From assembly GCF_000722545.1 (NCBI RefSeq), contig NZ_JNVM01000017.1, positions 62,001 to 126,000 on the forward strand: a stretch of 64,000 bases of DNA, read 5' to 3'. Positions within the stretch are counted from its first letter, which is position 1. Every line of letters begins with the position of its first letter. Source of the DNA: Paenibacillus tyrphae. GTDB lineage: Bacteria > Bacillota > Bacilli > Paenibacillales > NBRC-103111. Positions 16,094-24,327 of this stretch are shown piece after piece. A program made the translations under genes and the position numbers. Below the pieces are notes generated by a model, which was not told the DNA's origin, made no database searches, and was given only the letters and a program-made list of their open reading frames with translations.

Positions 16094-16900
16094 TCAGCCT
16101 CCTAGCCCCAAGTACCGTTTCATCCCGCGCTTCCAGGCCAGATGGCAGACGATCAGCATCAGACCGATCCATAGGCCTTGTCCGGCGATGCCTTGCCATA
16201 TAAGCCCGTCCGCTATTTTGCCGTTCAGGACGTTGACAGGGAAGTAAATCATATAGTGAAAGGGCAGGAAACGAAACAGCTGCTGCAGCCCTTCTCCGAA
16301 GATTTCAAGCGGAAACATGCCGCCGCTCATAATATTGACCAGCAGGCTGGTAACAACGAAAAAGTAGGAGATTTCCGACAACCAGAAGGCGCACGCGCAA
16401 AGGGCGTACGAGATCAGAAAGCTAAGAATGACAGACAGGCACAGGGAGAGGAAAAAAGCCAGCAATCGTTCAAGTCCGGTATGCTGCTTATAGAATGAGT
16501 TCAATGCGAAGGTTAGAGCCAGAATGACGAGCAGGGAAATCGCCACATAGATCAAGCGCTGCCCGATAAACGAGCAGATGCGGAAGCCAAAATACGCAAT
16601 CGGCTTGACGATATATTTATTCAATCCGCCGCTTTTGATATCTTCGGCGATGGCGTGCTCCATATTCGTAATGACCAGCTTGGAGACGACGGCGGCCATG
16701 ATCGTATACATGATCATCTCTTGATAGGAATAGCCGAACAAGCCGCTTTCTCCGGCGCTCGCGTACACCGCCGTCCATATGTAGTAATGCACGACGATCG
16801 GAAATACCGCGCTGAACAGAGAGAGAAAAAAATTAAAGCGGTATTCCAGCGAGCTTTGGAAGCCGATGCGGAACGCGACGACATACTTGTGATGAGCCAT
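16094..16900 (-). CDS. ABC-2 type permease (cluster gene 1)
   Basis: A 268-residue membrane protein of the same DUF990-like ABC-2 family as its neighbour, with the coupling segment IAEDIKSGGLNKYIVKPI and about six hydrophobic segments. The ATG at 16900 is chosen because GAGAGG precedes it and the length then matches the partner; the open frame extends 46 codons further. It is the first gene of the operon. Export of the cluster product is the natural guess, but the missing ATPase has to come from elsewhere. Confidence 0.83.
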   Translation of the reverse strand: MAHHKYVVAFRIGFQSSLEYRFNFFLSLFSAVFPIVVHYYIWTAVYASAGESGLFGYSYQEMIMYTIMAAVVSKLVITNMEHAIAEDIKSGGLNKYIVKPIAYFGFRICSFIGQRLIYVAISLLVILALTFALNSFYKQHTGLERLLAFFLSLCLSVILSFLISYALCACAFWLSEISYFFVVTSLLVNIMSGGMFPLEIFGEGLQQLFRFLPFHYMIYFPVNVLNGKIADGLIWQGIAGQGLWIGLMLIVCHLAWKRGMKRYLGLGG

Positions 16901-17416
16901 GGCGCTACCTCTCGCGGAGTCCGACGATGCCGTCTTCGGTCGTCGGTCCTCCATTTTGTGAGTGATGGGGAGTTGTCCGGAAACGATTGCTTGCTTGAAC
17001 GACGTGCGGCTTTCGTCAAAATTTTTGGAAATCAACAATTTTTTCAGAAAAAACCGCCGTTTCTACATCTCGTCATACTCAAAGCACTTGACAAATTTCA
17101 GCATGACAAATATTACCTATTTTTCGAAAGAAATTACCGTATAACATGTAAAATTAACCCATTGCTTTCATTCATTGTATTGAAAAGCTGGGTACTTTGT
17201 CCATAGTGCACGGGGATCAATTGTACCCCAAGCGCTTGGCGAGAACGACGACATCTGATATCGACAGACAGCAAATGATGTAATATTGTGTCGGATACGG
17301 CCGATACGGCCGGAAGCGAGCTCAAGAATGTCATAATCCGCAATCGTTAAGAAATCCTAACCAATGTGACATGCTATAGTATAAGAAACGGAAGACGATA
17401 AAAGGGGAAATGAACA
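16901..17416. promoter_or_regulatory. Intergenic control region between the cluster and the SRPBCC gene
   Basis: A stretch of about 515 bases without a convincing gene. It holds a strong plus-strand promoter, TTGACA at 17088-17093, 17 bases, TATTAC at 17111-17116, about 300 bases before the next plus gene. Within the promoter TGACAAAT occurs twice. A perfect 12-bp palindrome CCAAGCGCTTGG lies at 17228-17239. CGATACGGC-type direct repeats occur near 17300. A second -10-like TATAGT lies about 40 bases before 17417. No clear minus-strand promoter for the cluster could be picked. Confidence 0.5.
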
Positions 17417-17893
17417 ATGACAACACTGCACCAAGCACCGGTGTCAAAAGCGGAAATGCTTATTCGCAGACCGGTTGAAGAGGTATTCGAGGCTTTCGTC
17501 GAACCGGCGGTTACAACGCGATTCTGGTTCACCAAAAGCAGCGGGAGGTTGGAAGCTGGCAAAAGTGTCCGGTGGGATTGGGAAATGTACGGCGTTTCTA
17601 CCAACGTCCATGTCAAAGAAGTCGAGGAGAACAGGCGCATTCTCATCGAATGGGAGGCGTCTTACGGCTTCACCACGGTCGAATGGATCTTTACCCGCCG
17701 GGCGGATAACGAAACCTTCGTGACGGTAACGAACACTGGGTTTCAAGGAGATGGGGATGACATCGTCAAGCAAGCGATCGACTCGACGGAAGGGTTTACG
17801 ATCGTACTGTGCGGGCTGAAGGCGCTTCTTGAGCACAACATCGTCTTGAATCTGGTGTCGGATAAGGCTCCCGACGCCCATGTTAACCGGTAG
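17417..17893 (+). CDS. SRPBCC (AHSA1-type) domain protein
   Basis: A 158-residue single-domain protein. The N-terminal IRRPVEEVFEAFVEP followed by TRFWFTKSSG is the usual opening of AHSA1/START-like ligand-binding proteins. A long C-terminal helix begins GFTIVLCGLKALLEH. Such proteins bind hydrophobic ligands in a deep cavity, and many of unknown function occur in Bacillota. AAAGGGGAAATG sits just before the start. It is monocistronic, closed by the hairpin at 17914-17942. It has no evident tie to the neighbouring biosynthetic operon except the shared intergenic region. Confidence 0.82.
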   Translation: MTTLHQAPVSKAEMLIRRPVEEVFEAFVEPAVTTRFWFTKSSGRLEAGKSVRWDWEMYGVSTNVHVKEVEENRRILIEWEASYGFTTVEWIFTRRADNETFVTVTNTGFQGDGDDIVKQAIDSTEGFTIVLCGLKALLEHNIVLNLVSDKAPDAHVNR

Positions 17894-17913
17894 GAGCCGG
17901 CTTATAAAGAATT

Positions 17914-17942
17914 AGACCGATTCAGCTTCTGCGAATCGGTCT
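17914..17942 (+). terminator. Terminator-like hairpin after the SRPBCC gene
   Basis: AGACCGATTC (17914-17923) pairs perfectly with GAATCGGTCT (17933-17942). The T tail is short, so termination strength is uncertain. Confidence 0.6.
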
Positions 17943-17990
17943 TTAGGCTATTGAGAAAGTGGTTTTGACAAGAATAGAGAAACATACGGA

Positions 17991-18172
17991 GGTGGGGTAT
18001 CCACTGTAGAAGCGATAGCGGCCGCCTTTGTCTTCGGGAAATGTCCGCTAATAAGCGGCTTCCAATCAAATTTCCCGATGACCCGGGGCCCCCGCAAAGT
18101 ACTCGGCCTAAGCTTCCCTGATTCAACTTCACTTTGTGGGGTGGAGCAGCGGTCGGAAGTAGATACCCCACC
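17991..18172. repeat. Fold-back element with 15-bp terminal inverted repeats
   Basis: GGTGGGGTATCCACT at 17991-18005 and AGTAGATACCCCACC at 18158-18172 are inverted copies with one mismatch, 182 bases end to end. Inside are CGGGAAAT (18035-18042) and ATTTCCCG (18069-18076), flanking a CCGCT...AGCGG hairpin. No coding capacity is seen. It could be a non-autonomous mobile repeat or a structured RNA. Only one copy is visible in the window. Confidence 0.5.
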
Positions 18173-18208
18173 CCCTCGTACACCTCTATTTCCCTCAATT
18201 GACCAAAC

Positions 18209-19057
18209 TCAAGCGGGAACTTTCACGACAAAAGGAACGGTAAACACCTTGCCTTCGTGCTGGAACTGGCCCCATAGCTTATATACGCCGCTTTTCGGAA
18301 ACTTCGTCATAAACTTGGCGTCCGGCCCGGAAGCCTTCTCCTCCATCGGATGGACGTGCAGATACTGCTCGGCATCGGCGCTCAAAATAACCACATGCCC
18401 GACCGCGCCGAGATAAGGCTGAAGATTCGTCACCGGCTGCTTCGAAGCGGCGTCACGAATCGTAAAGGTCAGGTTCGCGTCCATTCCCGCCATCAGGTGA
18501 TCGATCGCAAGCGTGACTTCTTTGCCGTCTACCGTCTTGACCAGCGTGGACTCGGGTTCGATCGCCGCGGCTGCGGGCGCATCGCCCTGTACGCTGATCC
18601 ATTGCGTCTGCGTCATCGTTCCTTGGCCTGTCGGCACGAAGTCCGCAAGCAGCTTATAATCGCCGCCGCCCGGAAACTGCGTCGTGATGTCGAACCGGCC
18701 GCCGCCCTTATAGTCGGGGTGAATGTGGTTGAAGAACGACAGGTCTTTGCTGACGACGATCAAGTGAAGCTTCTTCTCGTGCGTGATGTCGAAGTTTTCC
18801 ACCGGCTTGTTGTTTTTGTCCGTAATCTGAATCGTAAGCGGGGTATCGCTTCGTGTCTGCGGCTTCTCCGGCGTCAGCTTGAAGGTCGTGACGACCTCTG
18901 CGCTCTTCGGCGCTTCGGACGCCCCGCCTCCGTGATTGCCGTGCCCGGCTTCTTCCTTCGGAGCCTCCTTCGGGGCCGAGGCTTCTTTCCCCTGCTGGCC
19001 GCACGCGCTCAGCAGCAACGCCGTACCCAGCAATGTCGCAATGGCTGCTTTTTTCAT
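18209..19057 (-). CDS. YtkA/FixH-like lipoprotein with HxHP motifs
   Basis: A 282-residue secreted lipoprotein. The signal peptide ends in LSAC with the lipid cysteine at residue 19, followed by a linker containing HGNHGGG. Two similar beta domains follow (about 60-160 and 170-282), each with an HxHP motif, FFNHIHPDY and YLHVHPMEE. These histidines, with methionines such as LMAGMD, suggest metal binding outside the membrane. It follows a two-component system and a copper exporter, so a copper-sensing or copper-binding role is plausible but inferred. Its start codon lies 87 bases after the histidine kinase stop. Confidence 0.78.
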   Translation of the reverse strand: MKKAAIATLLGTALLLSACGQQGKEASAPKEAPKEEAGHGNHGGGASEAPKSAEVVTTFKLTPEKPQTRSDTPLTIQITDKNNKPVENFDITHEKKLHLIVVSKDLSFFNHIHPDYKGGGRFDITTQFPGGGDYKLLADFVPTGQGTMTQTQWISVQGDAPAAAAIEPESTLVKTVDGKEVTLAIDHLMAGMDANLTFTIRDAASKQPVTNLQPYLGAVGHVVILSADAEQYLHVHPMEEKASGPDAKFMTKFPKSGVYKLWGQFQHEGKVFTVPFVVKVPA

Positions 19058-19143
19058 AAATACCCTCCTGTTTTCTCTCGGTTGTTTTTAGTGTAAGGGA
19101 ACCTTTTGAAGATCTTGTGAAGATCATCACTCTCCGCGGAGCT

Positions 19144-20214
19144 TTATCCCGGAAAACAAATCCGCACCGCCGTCCCCCGGCTGACCTCGCTCTCGATTTC
19201 CATGTGTCCGCCGTGTGCTTCCATCAGTCTCCGGGCGATGGTCAGTCCGATGCCGCTTCCTCCCGTGGTGCGATTCCGTGACTTGTCCGTACGATAGAAC
19301 CGTTCGAACACATAAGGCAGCTCCTCGGCGGAAATGCCGATCCCGGTGTCCGCGACGACGACCCGCGCCTCGCCGAAGGCGTGCTCCACCGTCACCTCGA
19401 CTTGTCCCCCGGAGGGCGTATACTTCCATGCGTTGCTGAGCACATTCGCCAAAATTTGCCCGACCCGCCGCCGGTCCGCTTGGACCAGTACCGGTTGTTC
19501 CGGGGCGGCGAACCAAAGAGAGACCTTTTTTTGCACGAACGCGGCTTTAACGGTCTCCACGCTCTGAGCCGCGATGGCCGACAAGTCTTCCGTCTGCAGG
19601 CGAAGCCGAAAATGAGGTGAGTCCATTTGCGTCAGCTGCTCCAAATCGCCGACCAGATGACTCAGCCGCTCGACCTCCTCGTGACAAGACCCGAGCCGGA
19701 CCTGCGTCGGCTCCCAGACGCCGTCCATCATCGCTTCCATATGGCTCTTCAAAGTGGCCAGCGGGGTGCGAAGCTCATGGGCGACGTCGGCCGTCATCGT
19801 CTTCCGCAGGCGCTCCTGCTTCTCCAACTGCGCAGCCAGCGCGTTAATCGCTTGCGCCAAATTGGCCAGCTCGTCGTTCCCGCGAACCTCCGTACGGGCT
19901 TCCAGCTCGCCTCCGGCCATGCGGACCGCCATCGCTTTCATCGCCATGAGCGGCGCAGCCATCCGCTTCGCCGCGTACAAGCCGGCCAAGGCCGCCAAGA
20001 CGATACCTCCGGCGGCAATCCAGACGATCGACTGGACAATCGCCTGCTCCAGATGCGCATTGAACATCACCATATCCGCGCTCGCTGCCGCCTGCTGCTG
20101 ATACATCATAAAATGACGGTGCGCCTGCACGAGCAGCACCGTAAGCGCCATGATCAAAATCCCGCACGTTAATCCGATAAATACAAGCGCAAATCTGGCA
20201 TACAACCCTCTCAC
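19144..20214 (-). CDS. Sensor histidine kinase
   Basis: A 356-residue membrane kinase. Two membrane segments (about 8-28 and 63-82) enclose a short extracytoplasmic loop of about 35 residues. A HAMP domain (83-135), a dimerisation domain with the phospho-accepting His146 in ADVAHELRTPL, and a C-terminal ATPase domain with NAWKYTP, DTGIGIS and GSGIGLTI boxes follow. The GTG at 20214 overlaps the regulator stop codon (GTGA), so the pair is translationally coupled. The signal is unknown. Its place between copA and the HxHP lipoprotein suggests metal or envelope sensing. Confidence 0.9.
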   Translation of the reverse strand: MRGLYARFALVFIGLTCGILIMALTVLLVQAHRHFMMYQQQAAASADMVMFNAHLEQAIVQSIVWIAAGGIVLAALAGLYAAKRMAAPLMAMKAMAVRMAGGELEARTEVRGNDELANLAQAINALAAQLEKQERLRKTMTADVAHELRTPLATLKSHMEAMMDGVWEPTQVRLGSCHEEVERLSHLVGDLEQLTQMDSPHFRLRLQTEDLSAIAAQSVETVKAAFVQKKVSLWFAAPEQPVLVQADRRRVGQILANVLSNAWKYTPSGGQVEVTVEHAFGEARVVVADTGIGISAEELPYVFERFYRTDKSRNRTTGGSGIGLTIARRLMEAHGGHMEIESEVSRGTAVRICFPG

Positions 20215-20909
20215 GGCAAAACGCCTCCGGCAAACCGGTAGCCTGCGCCGTACACCGTCACGATATACCGCGGCGCTTTCGGAACCGGCTCGATCTTCTG
20301 CCGCAGGTTTTTGACATGCTGGTCTACCGTGCGCTCGTCGCCTTCGAAGTCGAAGCCCAGCACCTTCTCGATCAGCTCGTCTCTCGTAAAGCAGCGCTCC
20401 GGGTGGCGAGCAAGCGTAAGCAGCAGCTTGTATTCGTTGGGCGTTAGAGCAACCGGATCGCCATCCTTGTATACTTCGCGCTTTAACGTTAGAATAACCA
20501 GCTCGCCGCCGCCGAACGCCATCCGGTCCGCCAGCAAAGCGTCGTCCTGCGTGCGGCGCAGGATTGCCCGGACCCGGGCGGCCACCTCCCGCGGACTGAA
20601 CGGCTTCAGCACGTAGTCGTCCGCGCCGATGGACAGCCCGGTCACCCGGTCGTTCTCGGACACCTTGGCCGTCAGCATCAGGACCGGTAGCGAGGACCTT
20701 AGCCGGATGCGCCGGCATACCTCCTCGCCGGACATGTCGGGCAGCATCAGGTCCAGGATGACGAGATCGACCGCCTCCCGCTCCAGCACGTCCAACGCTT
20801 CCGAGCCGCTGGCGGACTCCAGCGTGCGGTACCCGTCCTTTTGCAGATAAGAAGTGACGACATCCCTGATTTTTGCCTCGTCGTCGACCATGAGAATCGT
20901 CTTGTTCAC
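20211..20909 (-). CDS. OmpR/PhoB-family response regulator
   Basis: A 232-residue regulator. The receiver domain has acidic pocket Asp9-Asp10, phosphorylation site Asp53, Thr80 and Lys102. The C-terminal winged helix contains ALTPNEYKLLLTLARHPERCFTRDEL (part), ERTVDQHVKNLRQKI and GYRF, typical of OmpR type. The GTG at 20909 is chosen since GGAG lies upstream (spacing about 13) and the receiver begins at once; an ATG 13 codons earlier lacks a ribosome binding site. It forms a pair with the overlapping kinase gene. Confidence 0.92.
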   Translation of the reverse strand: MNKTILMVDDEAKIRDVVTSYLQKDGYRTLESASGSEALDVLEREAVDLVILDLMLPDMSGEEVCRRIRLRSSLPVLMLTAKVSENDRVTGLSIGADDYVLKPFSPREVAARVRAILRRTQDDALLADRMAFGGGELVILTLKREVYKDGDPVALTPNEYKLLLTLARHPERCFTRDELIEKVLGFDFEGDERTVDQHVKNLRQKIEPVPKAPRYIVTVYGAGYRFAGGVLP

Positions 20910-20997
20910 CGCGGCTTTGCAGCTCCTTTCCGATCCTGCCGTATTCATCGAAAGAAGGGCGCCCGGTAACCGGGCACCCGCCTTCCGCTCTACCTGA

Positions 20998-21167
20998 AAG
21001 TCCGGTGAATAACAGGCCGCTGCGCAACCAAAGCATTCTTCCGATCGCTGTTGTTCCCGGATTTCCGGATGATATAACCCCTCTTAAGGTTGAAATCCGG
21101 AAACAAAGGCGACCACTTCGTTTCTACAAAATGCTTTCGGTTGCTCCACTCGTTATTCACCGAACTT
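20998..21167. repeat. Long imperfect fold-back element abutting the copA stop
   Basis: The two ends are inverted copies. AAGTCCGGTGAATAAC from 20998 matches the complement of the sequence ending at 21167 with one change. The similarity continues inward through GCAACC-AAAGCATT to GTTCCCGGATTTC (about 21054-21066) against GAAATCCGGAAAC. Arms are roughly 70 bases. No ORF is carried. It may be a miniature mobile repeat or act as the 3' end structure of the copA transcript. Confidence 0.55.
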
Positions 21168-23411
21168 TTAGAGCTTCACCTTCTGCAATCGGAGCGCGTT
21201 GAGCACCACCGATACCGAGCTCAGCGCCATCGCGGCTCCCGCCACCCACGGGGCAAGGAAGCCCAGCGCGGCGATCGGAATACCGAGCGTATTGTACGCA
21301 AGTGCCCAGAACAGATTTTGCTTGATGTTAGCCATCGTTTTCCGGCTCATCGCCGCGGCGTCCGGCAAGCGGATGAGATCGCCCTGCATGAGCGTCACGT
21401 CGGCCGCTTCGATAGCGATGTCTGTCCCCGTGCCGACAGCGATCCCGACGTCGGCCGTCGCAAGCGCCGGCGCATCGTTGATGCCGTCTCCGACCATGGC
21501 GACCTTGCGCCCTTCCGCCTGCAGCTTCTTGACTTCGGCCGCCTTCCCTTCCGGCAGCACCTCGGCCAGCACGCGGTCGATACCCACTTGGCGGGCGATC
21601 GCCTCCGCCGTCCGGCGGTTGTCGCCGGTGATCATGATGACCTCGATGCCTTCCTGCTTCAGGCGGGCGATCGCCTCTTGCGACGTTTCTTTGACCGCGT
21701 CGGCGACCGCAACCATGCCGGCATACTGCCGGTCCACGGCGATCAGCATGGCGGTCTTGCCTTCCGATTCCAGCCGCTCCATGGTACCCTCGGCCTGTGC
21801 AAATTCGATCCCTTCGCGACGAAGCAGCTTGCGCGTGCCAACCAGTACCTCGCGGGCTTCGACGACGGCGGCGATACCATAGCCCGGTATGGCCTCGAAC
21901 CGTTCCGCCTCGGAGAACGCGATGCCTTTCGAGCGGATGCCTTCCACAATCGCTTCTGCCAGCGGGTGCTCGGATTGCTTCTCCGCGGAAGCGACCAGAC
22001 GCAGTACCGTCGCTTCGTCCGCAGCTTCGATACTCACGTCGGTTAGCTCCGGCTTGCCTTTGGTGACCGTTCCGGTTTTATCCAGCACGATCGTATCGAT
22101 CCGGTGCATCGATTCCAGATGCTCTCCACCCTTGAACAAAATCCCGAACTCCGCCGCGCGGCCCGATCCGGCCATAATGGAGGTCGGCGTCGCAAGCCCG
22201 AGGGCGCAAGGGCATGCAATGACGAGAACGGCAATCGCTTTCTCCAGCGCATTGGCGAATTCGCCCGGAACAACCGCAAAATACCAGATCAAGAACGTAA
22301 GCACCGCAATCCCGACGACGATCGGCACGAAGATGCCGGAGATCCGGTCGGCCACCCGCTGAATCGGCGCCTTCGAGCCTTGGGCGTCTTCGACGACCCG
22401 GATAATTTGCGCCAGCGCCGTTTCTTTGCCGACCTTGGTCGCTTGGATCCGCAGGCTGCCGTTCCGGTTGACGGTCGCGCCGATGACGGCGTCGCCGGGC
22501 TTTTTCTCGACCGGAATGCTTTCGCCGGTCAGCATCGATTCGTCGACCGCCGACATGCCGTCAAGAACGATGCCGTCGACCGGAATTTTCTCGCCCGGCT
22601 TCACCAGCACGACGTCCCCGGCCAGCACCTCTTCCACCGGCACGCTCAGCTCGACGCCGTCGCGGACGACAAGCGCCGTTTTGGCCTGCAGGCCCATCAG
22701 CTTCTTGATCGCTTCCGAGGAGCGGCCTTTCGCCAGCGCCTCGAACCATTTGCCCATCACGATCAACGTGATCAGCACGGCGCTCGTCTCGTAATACATG
22801 GAAGGCATGCCATGGTGCGACGGAGAGCCGGCCGCAGCCCACGCCAGCGTCAGGTACAGGCTGTAAAAATAAGCTGCCGACGTGCCCAGTGCGACGAGTA
22901 CGTCCATGTTCGCGCTTTTGTTGCGCAGCGCTTTGTAAGCGCCGGTATAGAACGGCAAGCCGATGATGAACTGCACCGGCGTCGCGAGCGCAAGCTGCAC
23001 CCATGGATTCATCAGCGCTTCCGGCAAATAAATCCACGAGGTGAACGAAAAGTGGCTGACCATCGCCCACAGCAGCGGGAACGAAAGAATGGCGGAGAAA
23101 ATCAGCTTCGTGCGGTGCGCGGCAATTTCTTTTTGCCGGTGGTCGCCGCCGTCCTCCCGTTCCTCCTTCAGCCCCGCTTTATAGCCGAGCTGCTCGACCT
23201 TCCGGATCATTTCGTCCACCGATACCGCCTGCCCGGAGTATTCGACGTGAGCTGTCTCCAACGCAAAATTCACGGTCGCTTTCCCGACGCCGGGCAGCTT
23301 GTTCAAGCCCTTCTCGATCCGGTTCGCGCAGGCTGCGCAGGTCATGCCCGTAATGGCAAGCGAGGCTTGCTGCTGATCCGGCTGCTGCTGTTGTTCCAAT
23401 CGCTGTTCCAT
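21168..23411 (-). CDS. copA: Copper-exporting P1B-type ATPase CopA
   Basis: A 747-residue inner-membrane pump that exports Cu(I) at the cost of ATP. One N-terminal heavy-metal domain has GMTCAAC (Cys25, Cys28). Eight membrane segments follow, with the ion-binding CPC at residues 400-402. The phosphorylation motif DKTGT is at 444-448, the SEHPLAEA box has His482, and GDGINDAP is near 675. It has one metal domain; Bacillus CopA has two. A palindromic CsoR-type site lies directly upstream, and the CopZ chaperone and CsoR repressor genes precede it in the same direction. Confidence 0.97.
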   Translation of the reverse strand: MEQRLEQQQQPDQQQASLAITGMTCAACANRIEKGLNKLPGVGKATVNFALETAHVEYSGQAVSVDEMIRKVEQLGYKAGLKEEREDGGDHRQKEIAAHRTKLIFSAILSFPLLWAMVSHFSFTSWIYLPEALMNPWVQLALATPVQFIIGLPFYTGAYKALRNKSANMDVLVALGTSAAYFYSLYLTLAWAAAGSPSHHGMPSMYYETSAVLITLIVMGKWFEALAKGRSSEAIKKLMGLQAKTALVVRDGVELSVPVEEVLAGDVVLVKPGEKIPVDGIVLDGMSAVDESMLTGESIPVEKKPGDAVIGATVNRNGSLRIQATKVGKETALAQIIRVVEDAQGSKAPIQRVADRISGIFVPIVVGIAVLTFLIWYFAVVPGEFANALEKAIAVLVIACPCALGLATPTSIMAGSGRAAEFGILFKGGEHLESMHRIDTIVLDKTGTVTKGKPELTDVSIEAADEATVLRLVASAEKQSEHPLAEAIVEGIRSKGIAFSEAERFEAIPGYGIAAVVEAREVLVGTRKLLRREGIEFAQAEGTMERLESEGKTAMLIAVDRQYAGMVAVADAVKETSQEAIARLKQEGIEVIMITGDNRRTAEAIARQVGIDRVLAEVLPEGKAAEVKKLQAEGRKVAMVGDGINDAPALATADVGIAVGTGTDIAIEAADVTLMQGDLIRLPDAAAMSRKTMANIKQNLFWALAYNTLGIPIAALGFLAPWVAGAAMALSSVSVVLNALRLQKVKL

Positions 23412-23429
23412 AGCTAAGCACCTCTCCTC

Positions 23430-23455
23430 AAATATACCCGTATGGGGTATATTTT
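23430..23455 (-). promoter_or_regulatory. CsoR-type operator/promoter of copA
   Basis: A near-perfect palindrome, AAATATACCC and GGGGTATATTT around a short centre, 19 bases before copA. It closely resembles the ATACCC...GGGTAT operators of CsoR-controlled copper genes. On the minus strand it fills the spacer between TTGATT and TATATT (19 bases). Confidence 0.75.
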
Positions 23456-23511
23456 AATCAAAAAAAGAGAGCGGCCGGAGCCGCATCTCGGCAAAACCGG
23501 TGAATCCCGGA

Positions 23512-23712
23512 TTAAACCACGTCGTAGCCTTGGTCTTCAATCGCGGCTTTGATCGCATCCGGATTCGTTTTCGACTCCTCATACTGCACTTGAACGGATT
23601 TTGCGGCCAAGTCGACCTTGCCGGTTGCTCCGATGTTCTTCAAAGCGCCCTCGATGGAATTCACGCAATGATTGCAGGACATGCCTTCAACTTTCAATGT
23701 AATAGTTTGCAT
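23512..23712 (-). CDS. copZ: Copper chaperone CopZ
   Basis: A 66-residue single heavy-metal-associated domain. The metal site GMSCNHC is at residues 10-16 (Cys13, Cys16), with the length and beta-alpha-beta pattern of CopZ. It carries Cu(I) to the CopA N-terminal domain and to CsoR. It lies 13 bases after the csoR stop, so csoR and copZ form an operon. copA follows 100 bases later with its own operator. Confidence 0.95.
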   Translation of the reverse strand: MQTITLKVEGMSCNHCVNSIEGALKNIGATGKVDLAAKSVQVQYEESKTNPDAIKAAIEDQGYDVV

Positions 23713-23725
23713 AGGGGATCTCTCC

Positions 23726-24049
23726 TTATTTCATTAATTTTTGGATGGTGGTAAGCAGCTCTTCAACGACTTCGTGCTCACCCGCTTGGATGCGTTCGAT
23801 CACACAGGACTTCATATGGCCTTCGAGCAGCAGCTTGCCGACGCCGTTCAGCGCCGATTGGATCGCGGCGATCTGGTTAAGAACGTCGTCGCAATACGTG
23901 TCTTTCTCGATCAAGCCCTTCACGCCCCGGATCTGGCCTTCGATGCGGTTCAACCGGGTGATGAGATTGGCTTTGACTTTATCGGAATGATGGCTTTTTC
24001 TCTCGCTGTCCGTGGAGCAGCAATGTTCCGCCTCCGTAATGTTATCCAT
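23726..24049 (-). CDS. csoR: Copper-sensing repressor CsoR
   Basis: A 107-residue four-helix regulator of the CsoR/RcnR family. The Cu(I) ligands are visible as Cys in DTYCDDVL (about residue 53) and the His and Cys of EGHMKSCV (about 78 and 82), the Cys-His-Cys set of copper sensors. The N-terminus has an extra His/Cys-rich segment (EHCCSTDSERKSHH) that may also contact metal. It represses copper export genes until Cu(I) binds. A CsoR-like C-tract site lies 30 bases upstream, indicating self-control. Confidence 0.93.
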   Translation of the reverse strand: MDNITEAEHCCSTDSERKSHHSDKVKANLITRLNRIEGQIRGVKGLIEKDTYCDDVLNQIAAIQSALNGVGKLLLEGHMKSCVIERIQAGEHEVVEELLTTIQKLMK

Positions 24050-24079
24050 TGTGTTCCCTCCTCTTGACTTTATATTACT

Positions 24080-24096
24080 ATACCCCCCTACCCTAT
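24080..24096 (-). promoter_or_regulatory. CsoR-like site upstream of csoR-copZ
   Basis: ATACCCCCCTACCCTAT, a C-tract with ATA/TAT ends like CsoR-family operators but less symmetric than the copA site. It lies 30 bases before csoR. Confidence 0.55.
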
Positions 24097-24327
24097 GTCA
24101 ACGGGTGAATTGCATTTTTTTTCAAGCAGCCGTCCGGCTTTAGTTTTCCATTTCCTAGGCTATTCTAAACCAAGCCTGAGCGGTTGCGTCGTCCCCATTC
24201 CTCAAAAAAAGTTGCATTCCCCCGCTGGAGAACGATGGCTTTTTCTCCAAGACAGCTGCGAAAAATCCAACGTGTGCGCAGAACCGGCTGTGGTGTCCAA
24301 GCCTCCCGACTTTTTTGTCCGTTCGTA

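Noticed and set aside
19144..21036. A single 630-residue kinase reading through the regulator region
   Set aside because: The upstream part is the regulator gene read in the wrong frame; the kinase starts at the GTG at 20214 overlapping the regulator stop.
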